A stretch of 33,622 nucleotides of DNA, taken from the NCBI GenBank assembly GCA_013361075.1, contig JABWAJ010000003.1, positions 1-33,622 of the forward strand, written 5' to 3'. Below are positions 8,159 to 16,573 of the stretch, one piece after another. The notes beneath the pieces were generated by a model. That model was not told the origin of the DNA. It was given only the letters and a program-made list of their open reading frames with translations, and searched no databases. Source of the DNA: Saprospiraceae bacterium. GTDB lineage: Bacteria > Bacteroidota > Bacteroidia > Chitinophagales > Saprospiraceae. Within the stretch, counting starts at the first letter, position 1. The number at the start of each line of letters is the position of its first letter. A program made the position numbers and the translations under genes.

Positions 8159-8911
8159 CTATTTTTCGGGCTCCCGGATTCCAATGACTGCCATCATGCG
8201 GCCGGTTAGTCCATGTTCGCGGCGGTGCGAAAAATAATCTTCAGGATTCAAAACGGTAGAGTAGGGCGACACTTCAATTTGAGACTCCGGGATGCCCCAT
8301 TGGAGCAAAAGGGCTTTGTTGGCAGCTTTCAGGTCAAGGGTAAATTTTTCGCTGCCTTCGAGCTGTGTTTTAAAAGCTGCATCAAAATGCCGGGCTACCT
8401 CCACTCCCACTTCGTACGAACATTCGTCAATGCAGGTTCCGACCCAGGCGTAGCAATCGGCTGCCTGTGTTCCAAATTTTGTGTGCATGGCCTCAAGCGT
8501 TTTGCGCACAATGCCCAGTGCTGTGCCTTTCCAGCCGGCATGAACCGCAGCAACGGCCTGTTGGCCTGTATCGTAAATCAATACCGGTGTACAATCGGCG
8601 ATCCCAACCGTAACAAACAAGCCCTTTTTTTGGGTGATGAAGGCGTCGTATCCCTCCTGCAATCCCGGAGCTGTTGCCACAAAAACCTGGTCTCCGTGAA
8701 CCTGATGCCCTCCGCTTATCGTATCTTCACTTATGCCTAAAGCTGCAAAAAACCGGCGGCGGTTTTCGCGAACATGCTGTGGAGCATCGTTGGTGTGGAG
8801 CCCGAGGTTGAGTGATTCGTACGGAGCAGGACTAACACCGCCGTGCCGGGTGCTCTCTGCGGCGAGCACTTCGGGAAAGGCGCTAAGGAGTTTGGAAAGC
8901 CGGTAAATCAT
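8159..8911 (-). CDS. pgeF: Peptidoglycan editing factor PgeF (YfiH/laccase-domain family)
   Basis: The family removes wrongly built muropeptide precursors carrying L-Ser in place of L-Ala, and its members also show purine nucleoside and multicopper-like activities in vitro. The 250-aa length is normal. The metal-site motifs are visible: GGHQVHGDQV (His), VGIADCTPVLI (Cys) and AAVHAGWKGTA (His). The C-terminal part has the usual HRREHGLTGRMMAVI. The N-terminus (STRHGGVSPAPYESLNLG) is the standard opening of the fold. The gene stands alone on the minus strand, divergent from the exported hypothetical protein at 9109. Product naming follows current family usage. Confidence 0.93.
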   Translation of the reverse strand: MIYRLSKLLSAFPEVLAAESTRHGGVSPAPYESLNLGLHTNDAPQHVRENRRRFFAALGISEDTISGGHQVHGDQVFVATAPGLQEGYDAFITQKKGLFVTVGIADCTPVLIYDTGQQAVAAVHAGWKGTALGIVRKTLEAMHTKFGTQAADCYAWVGTCIDECSYEVGVEVARHFDAAFKTQLEGSEKFTLDLKAANKALLLQWGIPESQIEVSPYSTVLNPEDYFSHRREHGLTGRMMAVIGIREPEK

Positions 8912-9108
8912 GTGCTTTTGGCAAGCAAGTTACGTCGCAGAAAGTACCAAGCGGTCATTTTTTAGTAAGAAAGATGTGCTGCCGGGGTGTTCATCTTTCC
9001 AAATACTTGTTTGTTAATGCTAAATTTCGTAATATCGTGACGCCAATTTGCGTTGGCCTGTGAACAATTCTTCTGTATTGACTGTACTCATTTCAGAATA
9101 TAGCGGGT

Positions 9109-9927
9109 ATGAAGTTACAAATCAACATTGCATTGCTGTTCTCACTGTTTGCTCTGCCAGTTTTGGCGCAACAGCAACTCCCTTCCGGAAAGAACTATTA
9201 CGAAGAAGGTCCGGCAGGAATTGTTTATCAAAAAGAGATCACTTTTGACATCAAGCTGCATACCAACGGCCTGATTGCGCTGGGATTTAATTCCGGAAAG
9301 CTGAAAAATTACTACCAAACCCGCTTTTTTAATGTTGAAATCGGCGAACTGAAGCACCACAAAGAGTACCGCCAAAGCTTTGACTTCCGGGCACCGGCAG
9401 CCAACAGCATTGCCCGTTCTTTTATTTTTGGCAAACAAAACAACTTCTATGTGCTGCGGGGTGCTTTTGGCGAAAAGCGCTACCTTTCTGACAAAGCCAA
9501 GCGCAAGGGAGTTGCCCTGGGCATTGTGTACTCAGGCGGCCCTTCTTTAGGCATTCTGAAGCCTTATTACCTCGAACTGATCCGGTCCGATCCGGACGGA
9601 GGCAACAGTTTCTACATCCGCAGCGAAAGGTATTCTCCGGATAACGAAGATCTTTTCCTGGACATCAGCCGGATTTACGGATCTTCCGGCTTCACCAAAG
9701 GCATGGGGCAATTGTCGGTAGTTCCCGGTCTGAACTTTAAAGCAGCCCTGCATTTTGACTGGGGCGCATTTGACGAGTTTGTCAAAGCGTTGGAAGCAGG
9801 CATCATGGCCGATATTTATTTCAAAAAAATTCCCATTATGGTGGAATCGCCAACGGTTCCCAATACAGAAAACCGGGCGTTTTTCATCAACCTTTACCTA
9901 ACTTTGCAGCTTGGCAAACGCACGTAA
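9109..9927 (+). CDS. Exported conserved hypothetical protein (probable outer-membrane barrel)
   Basis: I do not recognise a named family. The 272-aa protein has a clear Sec signal peptide (MKLQINIALLFSLFALPVLAQ) and a mature part rich in alternating hydrophobic and aromatic residues. It ends in a strand-like FFINLYLTLQLGKRT, as expected for a small outer-membrane barrel. Strand-like blocks such as FNVEIGEL and FYVLRGAFGEKRYLS support this. The ATG at 9109 gives the complete signal peptide. The gene is followed by a long palindromic intergenic element and then lipA on the same strand. A link to lipoate metabolism is not supported by anything in the protein. Confidence 0.7.
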   Translation: MKLQINIALLFSLFALPVLAQQQLPSGKNYYEEGPAGIVYQKEITFDIKLHTNGLIALGFNSGKLKNYYQTRFFNVEIGELKHHKEYRQSFDFRAPAANSIARSFIFGKQNNFYVLRGAFGEKRYLSDKAKRKGVALGIVYSGGPSLGILKPYYLELIRSDPDGGNSFYIRSERYSPDNEDLFLDISRIYGSSGFTKGMGQLSVVPGLNFKAALHFDWGAFDEFVKALEAGIMADIYFKKIPIMVESPTVPNTENRAFFINLYLTLQLGKRT

Positions 9928-10109
9928 GAGCTTGCTCGGGAATTCCTCAATTGGCTGCGTATGACAAATTTTATTTTATACTTCGTTGGATTTTTTGACT
10001 ACGTCGAACTTACGTTTCAAGATAGCTGCCGGCTATCTCTGCAAAATCCGCCTTGTCTAAAACAAAATTTCCTCACCCTCGCTCAATCAGGAAATCCCGA
10101 ACAAGCTCT
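9927..10109. repeat. 183-bp fold-back (MITE-like) inverted-repeat element
   Basis: The outer arms AGAGCTTGCTCGGGAATTCCT (9927) and the reverse complement of 10089-10109 match at about 19 of 21 bases. Weaker complementarity continues inward (AAATTTTATTTTA against AAATTTTGTTTTA). The centre holds a clean hairpin AGATAGC-tgccg-GCTATCT at about 10020-10038. The whole element fills most of the gap between the exported hypothetical gene and lipA. No transposase is present, so it may be a non-autonomous mobile repeat or a large RNA structure in the lipA leader. Confidence 0.65.
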
Positions 10110-10217
10110 AAGCATTTGCTCATTTGTTCGCTGCAGGCAACCTATTGGCATCGCCAGTTGTTTGTTGTCTGTCTTTAGTAACAGACATCTTCTGCTAAAG
10201 GAGGAAAAAGGGCCATC

Positions 10218-11114
10218 ATGTTAGATTTACCCATTGTAGAAAAAGAATCCTCTCCACGCCGGCCAAACTGGTTGCGTGTGAAACTTCCCATTGGCGAAAG
10301 CTATAAAAAGGTTCGCAACCTCGTTGATGAATACAACCTGCATACCATTTGCCAAAGCGGCAATTGCCCGAACATGGGCGAATGCTGGGGCGCAGGTACG
10401 GCAACTTTTATGATTCTGGGAAATACCTGTACCCGGTCCTGTTCGTTTTGCGCGGTGAAAACCGGGCGACCAACGGAATACGACGCCGACGAACCACGCC
10501 GGGTCGCAGAAGCCATCCAACTGATGGGGGTAAAACACGCCGTCATTACTTCTGTTAACCGCGACGAACTGAAAGACCGCGGTGCAGAAATCTGGTACCA
10601 GACGGTGCATGCAGTTAAAACCGTTTCGCCGGAAACAACCATCGAAACGCTCATTCCCGACGTGAAAGCCAACTGGGAAGCGCTCGAACGCATGATCAGT
10701 GCGGGCCAGGAAGTCGTTTCCCACAACATGGAAACGGTAGAGCGCCTGTATCGGAAAGTACGCCCGCAAGCCAAATACGAGCGGAGTCTGGAACAAATTC
10801 AGCGGACCAAAGCTTATGGAAAGCGCACAAAATCCGGCATCATGGTCGGTTTGGGCGAAACAGAAGAAGAAGTGCTGCGCGTGATGGACGACCTGCTGGC
10901 CCATGGCTGCGACGTGCTCACCATTGGTCAGTACCTGCAACCAACCAAAATGCACTTAGAGATTGCGGAATATGTGCACCCGGATACGTTTGCATTTTAC
11001 AAAGAAGCAGGCCTTGCAAAAGGCTTCGATTTTGTAGAAAGCGGACCTTTGGTGCGGTCTTCATACCATGCGGAGCGGCATGTGTTTGCTTCTAAAAACA
11101 GTTTATCTTTGTAA
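10218..11114 (+). CDS. lipA: Lipoyl synthase LipA
   Basis: LipA is a radical SAM enzyme that inserts two sulfur atoms into protein-bound octanoyl groups to make the lipoyl cofactor. The auxiliary cluster motif is C45-x4-C50-x5-C56 ([12 protein letters not shown]), and the radical SAM cluster motif is C71-x3-C75-x2-C78 (CTRSCSFC). The C-terminal RSSYHAE supplies the serine ligand of the auxiliary cluster. The 298-aa length is typical. The ATG at 10218 has a strong AAAGGAGG site 10-15 bp upstream. A toxin-antitoxin pair starts 12 bp after the stop codon and may share its transcript. Its need for Fe-S clusters fits with, but is not linked to, the isc genes at the left edge. Confidence 0.97.
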   Translation: MLDLPIVEKESSPRRPNWLRVKLPIGESYKKVRNLVDEYNLHTICQSGNCPNMGECWGAGTATFMILGNTCTRSCSFCAVKTGRPTEYDADEPRRVAEAIQLMGVKHAVITSVNRDELKDRGAEIWYQTVHAVKTVSPETTIETLIPDVKANWEALERMISAGQEVVSHNMETVERLYRKVRPQAKYERSLEQIQRTKAYGKRTKSGIMVGLGETEEEVLRVMDDLLAHGCDVLTIGQYLQPTKMHLEIAEYVHPDTFAFYKEAGLAKGFDFVESGPLVRSSYHAERHVFASKNSLSL

Positions 11115-11126
11115 AAACATTCAGCT

Positions 11127-11387
11127 ATGACTACGCAACAAATCCGCCATTCTATTCACGAGATCATAGACGAGACCGAAGACCAGGCTGTATTGGAGGC
11201 CTATTTTTCCATTTTGAATAATATTCTGAAAATGCAGGAGTCTATGATCGTGGCTTATACTATCGAAGGAACTCCCTTAACAGAAAAATCGTACATAGAA
11301 GAGGTTGTAGCCGCCAGTCAACGAGTTAAGTCCGGGAAATTTATCCGACACGAAGAATTTGAGGAACAAGTTAGAAAAGGAATATGA
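11127..11387 (+). CDS. Putative antitoxin of a RelE/ParE-type module
   Basis: The 86-aa acidic protein lies directly upstream of a ParE/RelE-like toxin gene and overlaps it by 4 bp (ATGA), the usual antitoxin-toxin layout. The N-terminal helix-rich part (IHEIIDETEDQAVLEAYFSIL) and the C-terminal HEEFEEQVRKG resemble Bacteroidota antitoxins that pair with RelE-type toxins. I see no clear DNA-binding motif such as ribbon-helix-helix, so autoregulation is uncertain. Start: ATG at 11127, 12 bp after the lipA stop, with no strong ribosome site, which points to coupling with lipA translation. The call rests mostly on context. Confidence 0.75.
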   Translation: MTTQQIRHSIHEIIDETEDQAVLEAYFSILNNILKMQESMIVAYTIEGTPLTEKSYIEEVVAASQRVKSGKFIRHEEFEEQVRKGI

Positions 11388-11710
11388 GCGATGGACTATA
11401 CGATGTTTGTTGGGATTTTAAAGCAGGAGAAGACCTTGATCAGATTTATAAATACCTGCTTGAAAATGCTTCAGAAAACGTAGCGAAAAAAGTCAAAAAA
11501 GAAATAGTTTCTGCAGTTAGCCATTTGCGTCAGTATCCTGAAAGTTACCCGCTCGATCCGCTATTGCGTTCCCGGCCTGAAAAATTTCATTACATCCGGA
11601 TTTGGAAATATAAAATCGTCTATGAATTCACTGGCAAAGAGTGCATTATCACCCGGATATTTCATTTTAGTCAGGATTTGAATAAAGCTTACGAGGATTT
11701 TGATAAATAA
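11384..11710 (+). CDS. RelE/ParE family toxin
   Basis: The 108-aa protein has the RelE/ParE fold signature: the N-terminal AGEDLDQIYKYLLENA, a helical middle (VKKEIVSAVSHLRQYPESYP), then the strand block FHYIRIWKYKIVYEFTGKECIITRIFHFSQD. The last of these is the part that carries the active or target-binding residues in the family. Members either cut mRNA at the ribosome or poison gyrase; the sequence does not decide between them. It overlaps the antitoxin gene by 4 bp. A perfect 15-bp palindrome covers its stop codon region. Such pairs move often between genomes, and its position just behind lipA looks like an insertion. Confidence 0.85.
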   Translation: MSDGLYDVCWDFKAGEDLDQIYKYLLENASENVAKKVKKEIVSAVSHLRQYPESYPLDPLLRSRPEKFHYIRIWKYKIVYEFTGKECIITRIFHFSQDLNKAYEDFDK

Positions 11711-11723
11711 CTCATAATGAGTT
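11709..11723. repeat. 15-bp perfect palindrome after the toxin gene
   Basis: AACTCAT-A-ATGAGTT is a perfect 7-1-7 inverted repeat that begins in the toxin stop codon. It may be an operator, a small 3' stabilising hairpin or the edge of the inserted toxin-antitoxin segment. The sequence shows only the symmetry. Confidence 0.45.
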
Positions 11724-11764
11724 GACAGCGATTATATTCCCCTCACTGTGGCAATAATTCTCTC

Positions 11765-12235
11765 ATGCAAAAAATACTCGAATTACAATACGATCTGATC
11801 AAAAGCTCCAGAAGCGTGTTGCTCGACTATTGCGAAACCCTGAGTCCCGAAGCGTTTCTCACCGAAAACTCCTCTTTTGGCCGGGGAAGCGTTCGAAACC
11901 TGCTGGTACACAATGCCAATACCTATATTGGCTGGCTGGGCATCCGGGCTTTGAAACAGGACCGACCGTTTATTGCTTATGAATCTCTTTCAAATGTAGA
12001 GGAAATACGGAAGCTTTATCAGGAAGTGGATGCTCTGGTCGCTGACTTTATTGCCGCTTTCTCGGAAGATTACCTCACGGCGACAGAGCTTGACCTCGGA
12101 GATGAAATGATTGCAGCCAGCCCGTTTCAGTTGTTTACCCACGTCATTACCCACGAATTTCACCACAAGGGGCAGATCCTTTCTTTGAGCCGGCATTTGG
12201 GGTATGTGCCGGTGGATACCGACATCATGCGATAG
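11765..12235 (+). CDS. DinB family protein
   Basis: DinB-like proteins are four-helix bundles with a three-histidine metal site, and many act as thiol transferases; the substrate is often unknown. The 156-aa product shows the expected histidines: one in the second helix (LLVHNANTYIGW) and two in the last motif HVITHEFHHKGQIL. The length is normal for the family. The ATG at 11765 is the first good start, though its ribosome site is weak. It is not closely coupled to the toxin gene upstream (54 bp, with a palindrome). No neighbour suggests a pathway. Confidence 0.88.
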   Translation: MQKILELQYDLIKSSRSVLLDYCETLSPEAFLTENSSFGRGSVRNLLVHNANTYIGWLGIRALKQDRPFIAYESLSNVEEIRKLYQEVDALVADFIAAFSEDYLTATELDLGDEMIAASPFQLFTHVITHEFHHKGQILSLSRHLGYVPVDTDIMR

Positions 12236-12328
12236 TAGCTGTATTTAATCCGCTTCATCCCTTAAACTTTGGTGTTTAACGTGAACCTGGCCACAAGTGA
12301 CAAAATGAGGGTAAATTTTTGTCTAAAA

Positions 12329-12413
12329 TTTCCCGCCAAGGGCTCGCAAAGGACACTACGAGTGGTGTCCTGCTTTGCGGACATAGCGTATCCTTAGCGC
12401 TCTTTGCGGGAAA
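12329..12413. repeat. Nested inverted repeat of the CGCAAAG type
   Basis: An outer pair (TTTCCCGC at 12329 and GCGGGAAA ending at 12413) encloses an inner hairpin (GCAAAGGACAC at 12346-12356 with GTGTCC...TTTGC at 12365-12378). The GCAAAG/CTTTGC units recur several times. It lies in the 245-bp gap after the DinB gene, which otherwise holds no gene. It may be a dispersed fold-back repeat or a bidirectional terminator between the DinB and nucleotidyltransferase genes, which converge here. Confidence 0.55.
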
Positions 12414-12480
12414 CAACACCTCGCAATGGACACCGAAGAAGCACTTTTAAAATCCAACTAATTGACTGGTTTAAAACAGT

Positions 12481-13482
12481 TTATGGCGAGCTGAAATCAA
12501 TCTCTGTGTTGTCTCCAATATTCAAACTATGCCGCAGGCCGGTAATGGCCGTATCGTTACCTACCACCGATTGTTGAAGGATCACTTCTTTGATGGAGGC
12601 ATAATTGCCGATGATGGAATCCTTGATGATGGCGTTCGCGATGCGCGTATTGCTGCCGATGGTGACGTGTGGTCCCACAATAGAATCGGCGATAGAGCAG
12701 TCTTTTCCGATGCTTACCGGATGAATGATGATGGAATTGTCGAAAGGTGGAAGGTTGTCAGAGGCATAGCCTTCGCGGTCGAGCAGGATCGCGTTGGTTT
12801 CCAGCAGTACTTCTTTTTTGCCACAATTGAACCAGTTGTCTACCGGAAAAGCGTGCAATCTGGCACCACGGGTAATCATGCGCATGAGCGAATCGGTGAG
12901 CGGGAACTCCCCTTCGGTACGGATGTTATTTTTAATGTTGTAATCCAGCGCATCAATCAAAGCGGACACTTCCTTGATTTTGTAAAAACCTACCAGGGCT
13001 AAATCTGATTTTGGGATGCGCGGTTTTTCTATCACGCGGCGAACGAGCCCGGTTTTACTGCATTCTGCCACGCCGTATTCCCTTGGGTCGCTTACTTTTT
13101 TTACACCAAGGCAAGAATTGGGGTGCGCAACAATTTTATTGAAATCAGCGTCTACAATGGCATCCCCGAAAAAGATAAAAACCTCCGATGCGTCAGCAAA
13201 AAGCGCTTTAGCGGTCCAGATGGCGTGTGCCGAGCCGAGGCGGTCTTCCTGCACGACAAAAGCCGTATTGAGGTGCGGATATTGCCGCTCGACATAATCC
13301 TTGATTTTTTCCCCAAGGTAGCCGATCACAAAAACAAAGTCTTCGATGCCTACTGCTGCCAATTGGTCTATGATGAAAGAAATAATGGGTTTGCCAGCCA
13401 CCGGAATCAGTGGCTTGGGCTGCGTGTACGTTAAAGGGCGGAGTTGTGTGCCGGCACCGGCAACCGGAATGATGGCCTTCAT
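12481..13482 (-). CDS. Sugar-1-phosphate nucleotidyltransferase with left-handed beta-helix tail
   Basis: The enzyme joins a nucleoside triphosphate to a sugar-1-phosphate to make an NDP-sugar. The N-terminal nucleotide-binding loop AGAGTQLRPLTYTQPKPLIPVAGKP is clear, with GDAIVDADF as the metal-binding region near residues 110-118. From about residue 245 there are hexapeptide-type repeats (IGKDCSIADSIVGPHVTIGSNTRIANAII) of a left-handed beta-helix. I start at ATG 13482 (MKAIIPVAG), which has an AAGGA site, rather than at 13602 in the ORF track; this gives 333 aa. The exact sugar and nucleotide (dTDP-, UDP- or GDP-) cannot be told. It is divergent from the SDR gene with an 88-bp shared promoter region. 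Confidence 0.88.
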   Translation of the reverse strand: MKAIIPVAGAGTQLRPLTYTQPKPLIPVAGKPIISFIIDQLAAVGIEDFVFVIGYLGEKIKDYVERQYPHLNTAFVVQEDRLGSAHAIWTAKALFADASEVFIFFGDAIVDADFNKIVAHPNSCLGVKKVSDPREYGVAECSKTGLVRRVIEKPRIPKSDLALVGFYKIKEVSALIDALDYNIKNNIRTEGEFPLTDSLMRMITRGARLHAFPVDNWFNCGKKEVLLETNAILLDREGYASDNLPPFDNSIIIHPVSIGKDCSIADSIVGPHVTIGSNTRIANAIIKDSIIGNYASIKEVILQQSVVGNDTAITGLRHSLNIGDNTEIDFSSP

Positions 13483-13570
13483 AGAGGGAGTTCCTTCTTG
13501 CAATATTGCACAAGCAAAGTAAGCATATTTTTTATTAGAAAACGTTTGATGCACATAAAATCCTGACAAC

Positions 13571-14584
13571 ATGATCCTCGTTACCGGCGGAACCGGCCTC
13601 ATCGGTGCACATCTTTTATTCGAACTGGCCCATAAAGGGCAACAGGTAACTGCGCTTCGGCGTGCAGGCAGCAGCGACCATGTTGTCAGAAAGGTCTTCC
13701 GCTATTATGCCGACAACGGAGAATCCCTGCTGAAAAACATCACCTGGCGGGAAGGAAACATTACAGATAAAGTCTCCCTTCAGGCTGCCTTTGACGGCAT
13801 AACAGCCGTATACCACTGTGCCGCCGTTGTTTCATTCGACCCGCGTGATGAAGCGCACCTCATCGAAACCAATGTGCAAAGTACCCGAAACATTGTGTCC
13901 CTTTGCCTGGAAAACGGGGTTCAAAAGCTTTGCCACCTTAGCTCGGTAGCTGCTTTAGGGCGCGACCGAAACGACCATCAGGTACATTTTACGGAAGCAG
14001 CGCCTTTAGAAAGCGATGCCCAGGCTTCGGCATACGCCCGCAGCAAGGCTTTGTCGGAGCAGGAAGTGTGGGCCGCTATGGACCAGGGGTTGAACGCCAT
14101 CATTGTGAACCCAACCATCGTTATTGGCCCTGGTGACTGGAATAAAAGCAGCGCCAAACTCATTTCTACCATTTGGAAAGGATTGAAATTTTATACCGAA
14201 GGCAGCAATTCATTTGTGGATGCAAGGGACGTTGCTGCTGTGATGGCGCGGTTAATGGAACGGGGTACTTTTGGCGAGCGGTTTATCGTCACGGCCGAAA
14301 ACCGCCCATTCCGGGATGTTTTCAACCTGATTGCCGACCAGCTTGGTGTGGCGCAGCCTTCCATTAAAACAAAACCCTGGATGGGTGAACTGGCCTGGCG
14401 TGCCAATGCTTTTTACAGCAAACTGACCGGTAAACCGCCCGTCATTACCCGCGACGCCGTAGCAGCAGGGCACAAACACTATACTTTTTCCAATGAAAAA
14501 ATCCGGAAGCACCTGGAATATGAGTTTATTCCCCTGCAAAAATCGGTAGAAGATGCCTGTCGGATTTTTCTGAAGGAACATTAG
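13571..14584 (+). CDS. Extended SDR family NAD(P)-dependent epimerase/reductase
   Basis: The 337-aa product opens with the Rossmann motif VTGGTGLIGAHL, has the SDR active-site serine region LCHLSSVAALG and the catalytic YARSK (Tyr and Lys), and keeps the family length. Such enzymes act on NDP-sugars, sterol-like compounds or dihydroflavonol-type ketones. The C-terminal half (ADQLGVAQPSIKTKPWMGELAWRANAFYSKLTGKPPVITRDAV) is more like the dihydroflavonol-4-reductase and 3-beta-HSD-like branch than classic UDP-glucose epimerases. The neighbouring nucleotidyltransferase would fit an NDP-sugar substrate, but the two are divergent. Substrate unknown. Confidence 0.88.
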   Translation: MILVTGGTGLIGAHLLFELAHKGQQVTALRRAGSSDHVVRKVFRYYADNGESLLKNITWREGNITDKVSLQAAFDGITAVYHCAAVVSFDPRDEAHLIETNVQSTRNIVSLCLENGVQKLCHLSSVAALGRDRNDHQVHFTEAAPLESDAQASAYARSKALSEQEVWAAMDQGLNAIIVNPTIVIGPGDWNKSSAKLISTIWKGLKFYTEGSNSFVDARDVAAVMARLMERGTFGERFIVTAENRPFRDVFNLIADQLGVAQPSIKTKPWMGELAWRANAFYSKLTGKPPVITRDAVAAGHKHYTFSNEKIRKHLEYEFIPLQKSVEDACRIFLKEH

Positions 14585-14638
14585 CCAGGTGCCGTTTTTG
14601 TCCTCTATTTTGCTAAAGGAGATTTGCACGGGCATGGC

Positions 14639-14671
14639 TTTCGTCTTTTCCTTGTGAACGCTGTACATTTG
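14639..14671 (+). promoter_or_regulatory. Candidate Bacteroidota promoter for the Omp28-like gene
   Basis: TACATTTG at 14664-14671 is a perfect TAnnTTTG -7 box, with TTTC at 14639-14642 placed 21 bp upstream in the -33 position. The start codon (GTG 14699) is 27 bp downstream of the -7 box, giving a very short leader. Confidence 0.5.
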
Positions 14672-14698
14672 TACCGGAAAATTTAAACAAAGAATCCT

Positions 14699-16546
14699 GT
14701 GGAGGCAAGCTGCACAATAAAAACCCGGGCATGGATCACTGCAATATTCGCAGGCGTCTTCATCATGCCATTATCTGCCCAGGCTCCGCCGGTCAGCACC
14801 CTGCCTCAAAATAAAAATGCTGTTCTGGAAATTTATGATGGCATTTACTGTACCTATTGTCCGCAAGGCCACCAAATCGCTGAAGAAATTTTCAACGATG
14901 CGCCCAATGACGTCGTCCTGATCAGCATCCATAGCGGGCAATACGCATCACCAGATCTTGGTGATCCCGATTTTCGCACTGAATTTGGTGCTGCACTGGC
15001 CGGTCAAACGGGGCTCACCGGCTATCCGGCAGGAACTGTGAACCGCCATGTTTTCCCGGGTCTTCAGCAGGGCCTTCCCGGCAATACAGCCATGAACCGG
15101 ACTTTCTGGGAAAATGCAGTCAATCAAACCCTTGCACAACCGGCAGCAGTCAACCTCGCTGCGTCAGCTACCATTGATGTAGCTGCCGGCCTGCTCACTG
15201 TAAATCTGGAGTTTTACTACACCGCATCCAGTGGGCTGCCCACTAATTTTTTGCATGTAGCGTTGCTTCAAAACCACATCGCCGGACCCCAAATCGGCGG
15301 GGCTTCAGGTGATTTTTACGACCATAACCACGTACTTCGCCACCTCCTGACCGGGCAATGGGGGCAAGCCATCGGTACAACAACGGCGGGTTATTTTGAA
15401 GGCCGCCAATACACCTATGCCCTCCCGGCAGACATCCGCGACATTCCTTTGGATGTTGCCAATCTGGAGGTCGCTGTATTCATTTCAGAAGGCCATCAGG
15501 AAATCCTCAACGGCATTTCGGTATCGCCGGATTACATCATGCCCCATGCTGTTAATGCCGGTCTTCTTTGCGTCAAATCCGATCCGGTCGTCTGCAATTC
15601 GGAACTCTCCCCGTCACTACGCATCCGAAACGAAGGCAGCTCGGTGTTGAACAGCCTTCAACTCAGTTACCAGGTGAATCAGGGGCCTGTACAACAATAC
15701 AATTGGTATGGTTCGCTGGAAACTTATGAATGGGCCGAAATAACCCTGCCTTCTGTAACGTTTGCCCCTGCTGCTGCCGACAACCTGATCCGCATTTTCA
15801 GTACCAGCCCGAACGGCACGTCAGACGAGTGGCCAGCCAATGACACCACAGAAGTTATTTTCCACAATGCTCCCGTTTGCAATACCATGACCATCAAGGT
15901 AGAATTAAAAACGGATGCTTACGGCTACGAGACTTACTGGGAATTGATTGACGACCAGGGCGTCGTGTACGATTATGGGGGCAATGGAAGTGTTGCTGCC
16001 AATGGTGGAGGTGCTCAGACGGCATTGCCTTCAGATCCGGGCGCTTATGGAAATCACCAGTTCATCTCCAGATACATAGACGTTCCCGCTGAGGGCTGCT
16101 ACTACCTGCGTCTGCTCGACGATTATGGCGATGGCATGTGCTGTGACTACGGAAACGGTTATTACCGGATTAAAAATGCTCAGGGCATTCATTTGGTAAG
16201 CGGCGGAAGTTTTACAACAGAGTACTACGAACCGGTAATTGTACAAGAAGTATTGGTTGCTGCAGCAGAGGTTTCTGCCGGGGCGCCGGATGCTGTTATT
16301 TATCCCAATCCCGTCGGGCAGGGAGCTGTGTTGTTTTGCGAGGTTTCGCTGCCTGAAGCCCAACAGGTAACCGTCAGTATTTTTGACGTTTCCGGGCGCA
16401 ACATGGGCCAAACTGCCATTTATCACCTTCCCGCAGGCAAAAGCGATATCCGGCTTAGCACAACCCACCTCACAGAAGGCGCTTATCAACTTTGGTTAAC
16501 GAGCGATTCCGGTCATTTTGGCAAGGTATTTGTCGTATCCCGCTAG
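14699..16546 (+). CDS. Omp28-like thioredoxin-fold protein with T9SS sorting domain
   Basis: The 615-aa product begins with a Sec signal peptide (AWITAIFAGVFIMPLSAQA) and then a thioredoxin-like domain with the CxxC motif CTYCPQGHQIAEE at about residues 51-63, as in Omp28-related outer-membrane proteins. A CARDB-like middle part (CNSELSPSLRIRNEGSSVLN) follows. Next is a Cys-rich module (DDYGDGMCCDYGNGYYRI) common in T9SS cargo. The protein ends in a type A sorting domain (VIYPNPVGQGAVLF to GAYQLWLTSD). It should be exported by T9SS and kept at the cell surface or released. The start is the GTG at 14699, because no in-frame ATG precedes the signal peptide. It may act as a surface thiol-disulfide protein, but no activity is proven. 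Confidence 0.85.
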   Translation: MEASCTIKTRAWITAIFAGVFIMPLSAQAPPVSTLPQNKNAVLEIYDGIYCTYCPQGHQIAEEIFNDAPNDVVLISIHSGQYASPDLGDPDFRTEFGAALAGQTGLTGYPAGTVNRHVFPGLQQGLPGNTAMNRTFWENAVNQTLAQPAAVNLAASATIDVAAGLLTVNLEFYYTASSGLPTNFLHVALLQNHIAGPQIGGASGDFYDHNHVLRHLLTGQWGQAIGTTTAGYFEGRQYTYALPADIRDIPLDVANLEVAVFISEGHQEILNGISVSPDYIMPHAVNAGLLCVKSDPVVCNSELSPSLRIRNEGSSVLNSLQLSYQVNQGPVQQYNWYGSLETYEWAEITLPSVTFAPAAADNLIRIFSTSPNGTSDEWPANDTTEVIFHNAPVCNTMTIKVELKTDAYGYETYWELIDDQGVVYDYGGNGSVAANGGGAQTALPSDPGAYGNHQFISRYIDVPAEGCYYLRLLDDYGDGMCCDYGNGYYRIKNAQGIHLVSGGSFTTEYYEPVIVQEVLVAAAEVSAGAPDAVIYPNPVGQGAVLFCEVSLPEAQQVTVSIFDVSGRNMGQTAIYHLPAGKSDIRLSTTHLTEGAYQLWLTSDSGHFGKVFVVSR

Positions 16547-16573
16547 CCAAAGGTTAAATAAGCTTTAACGGCA

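Noticed and set aside
9961-10224. 87-aa ORF before lipA
   Set aside because: It lies almost entirely in the palindromic element, overlaps the lipA start and has no recognisable product.
10227-10955. 242-aa and 157-aa minus-strand ORFs opposite lipA
   Set aside because: lipA is certain from its cluster cysteines; these ORFs are rich in His, Phe and Cys as expected for antisense frames.
14585-14668. Minus-strand frame reading MYSVHKEKTKAMPVQISF near the SDR gene end
   Set aside because: It looked briefly like a gene remnant, but it continues only as an antisense shadow of the SDR gene and has no identifiable homologue by eye.
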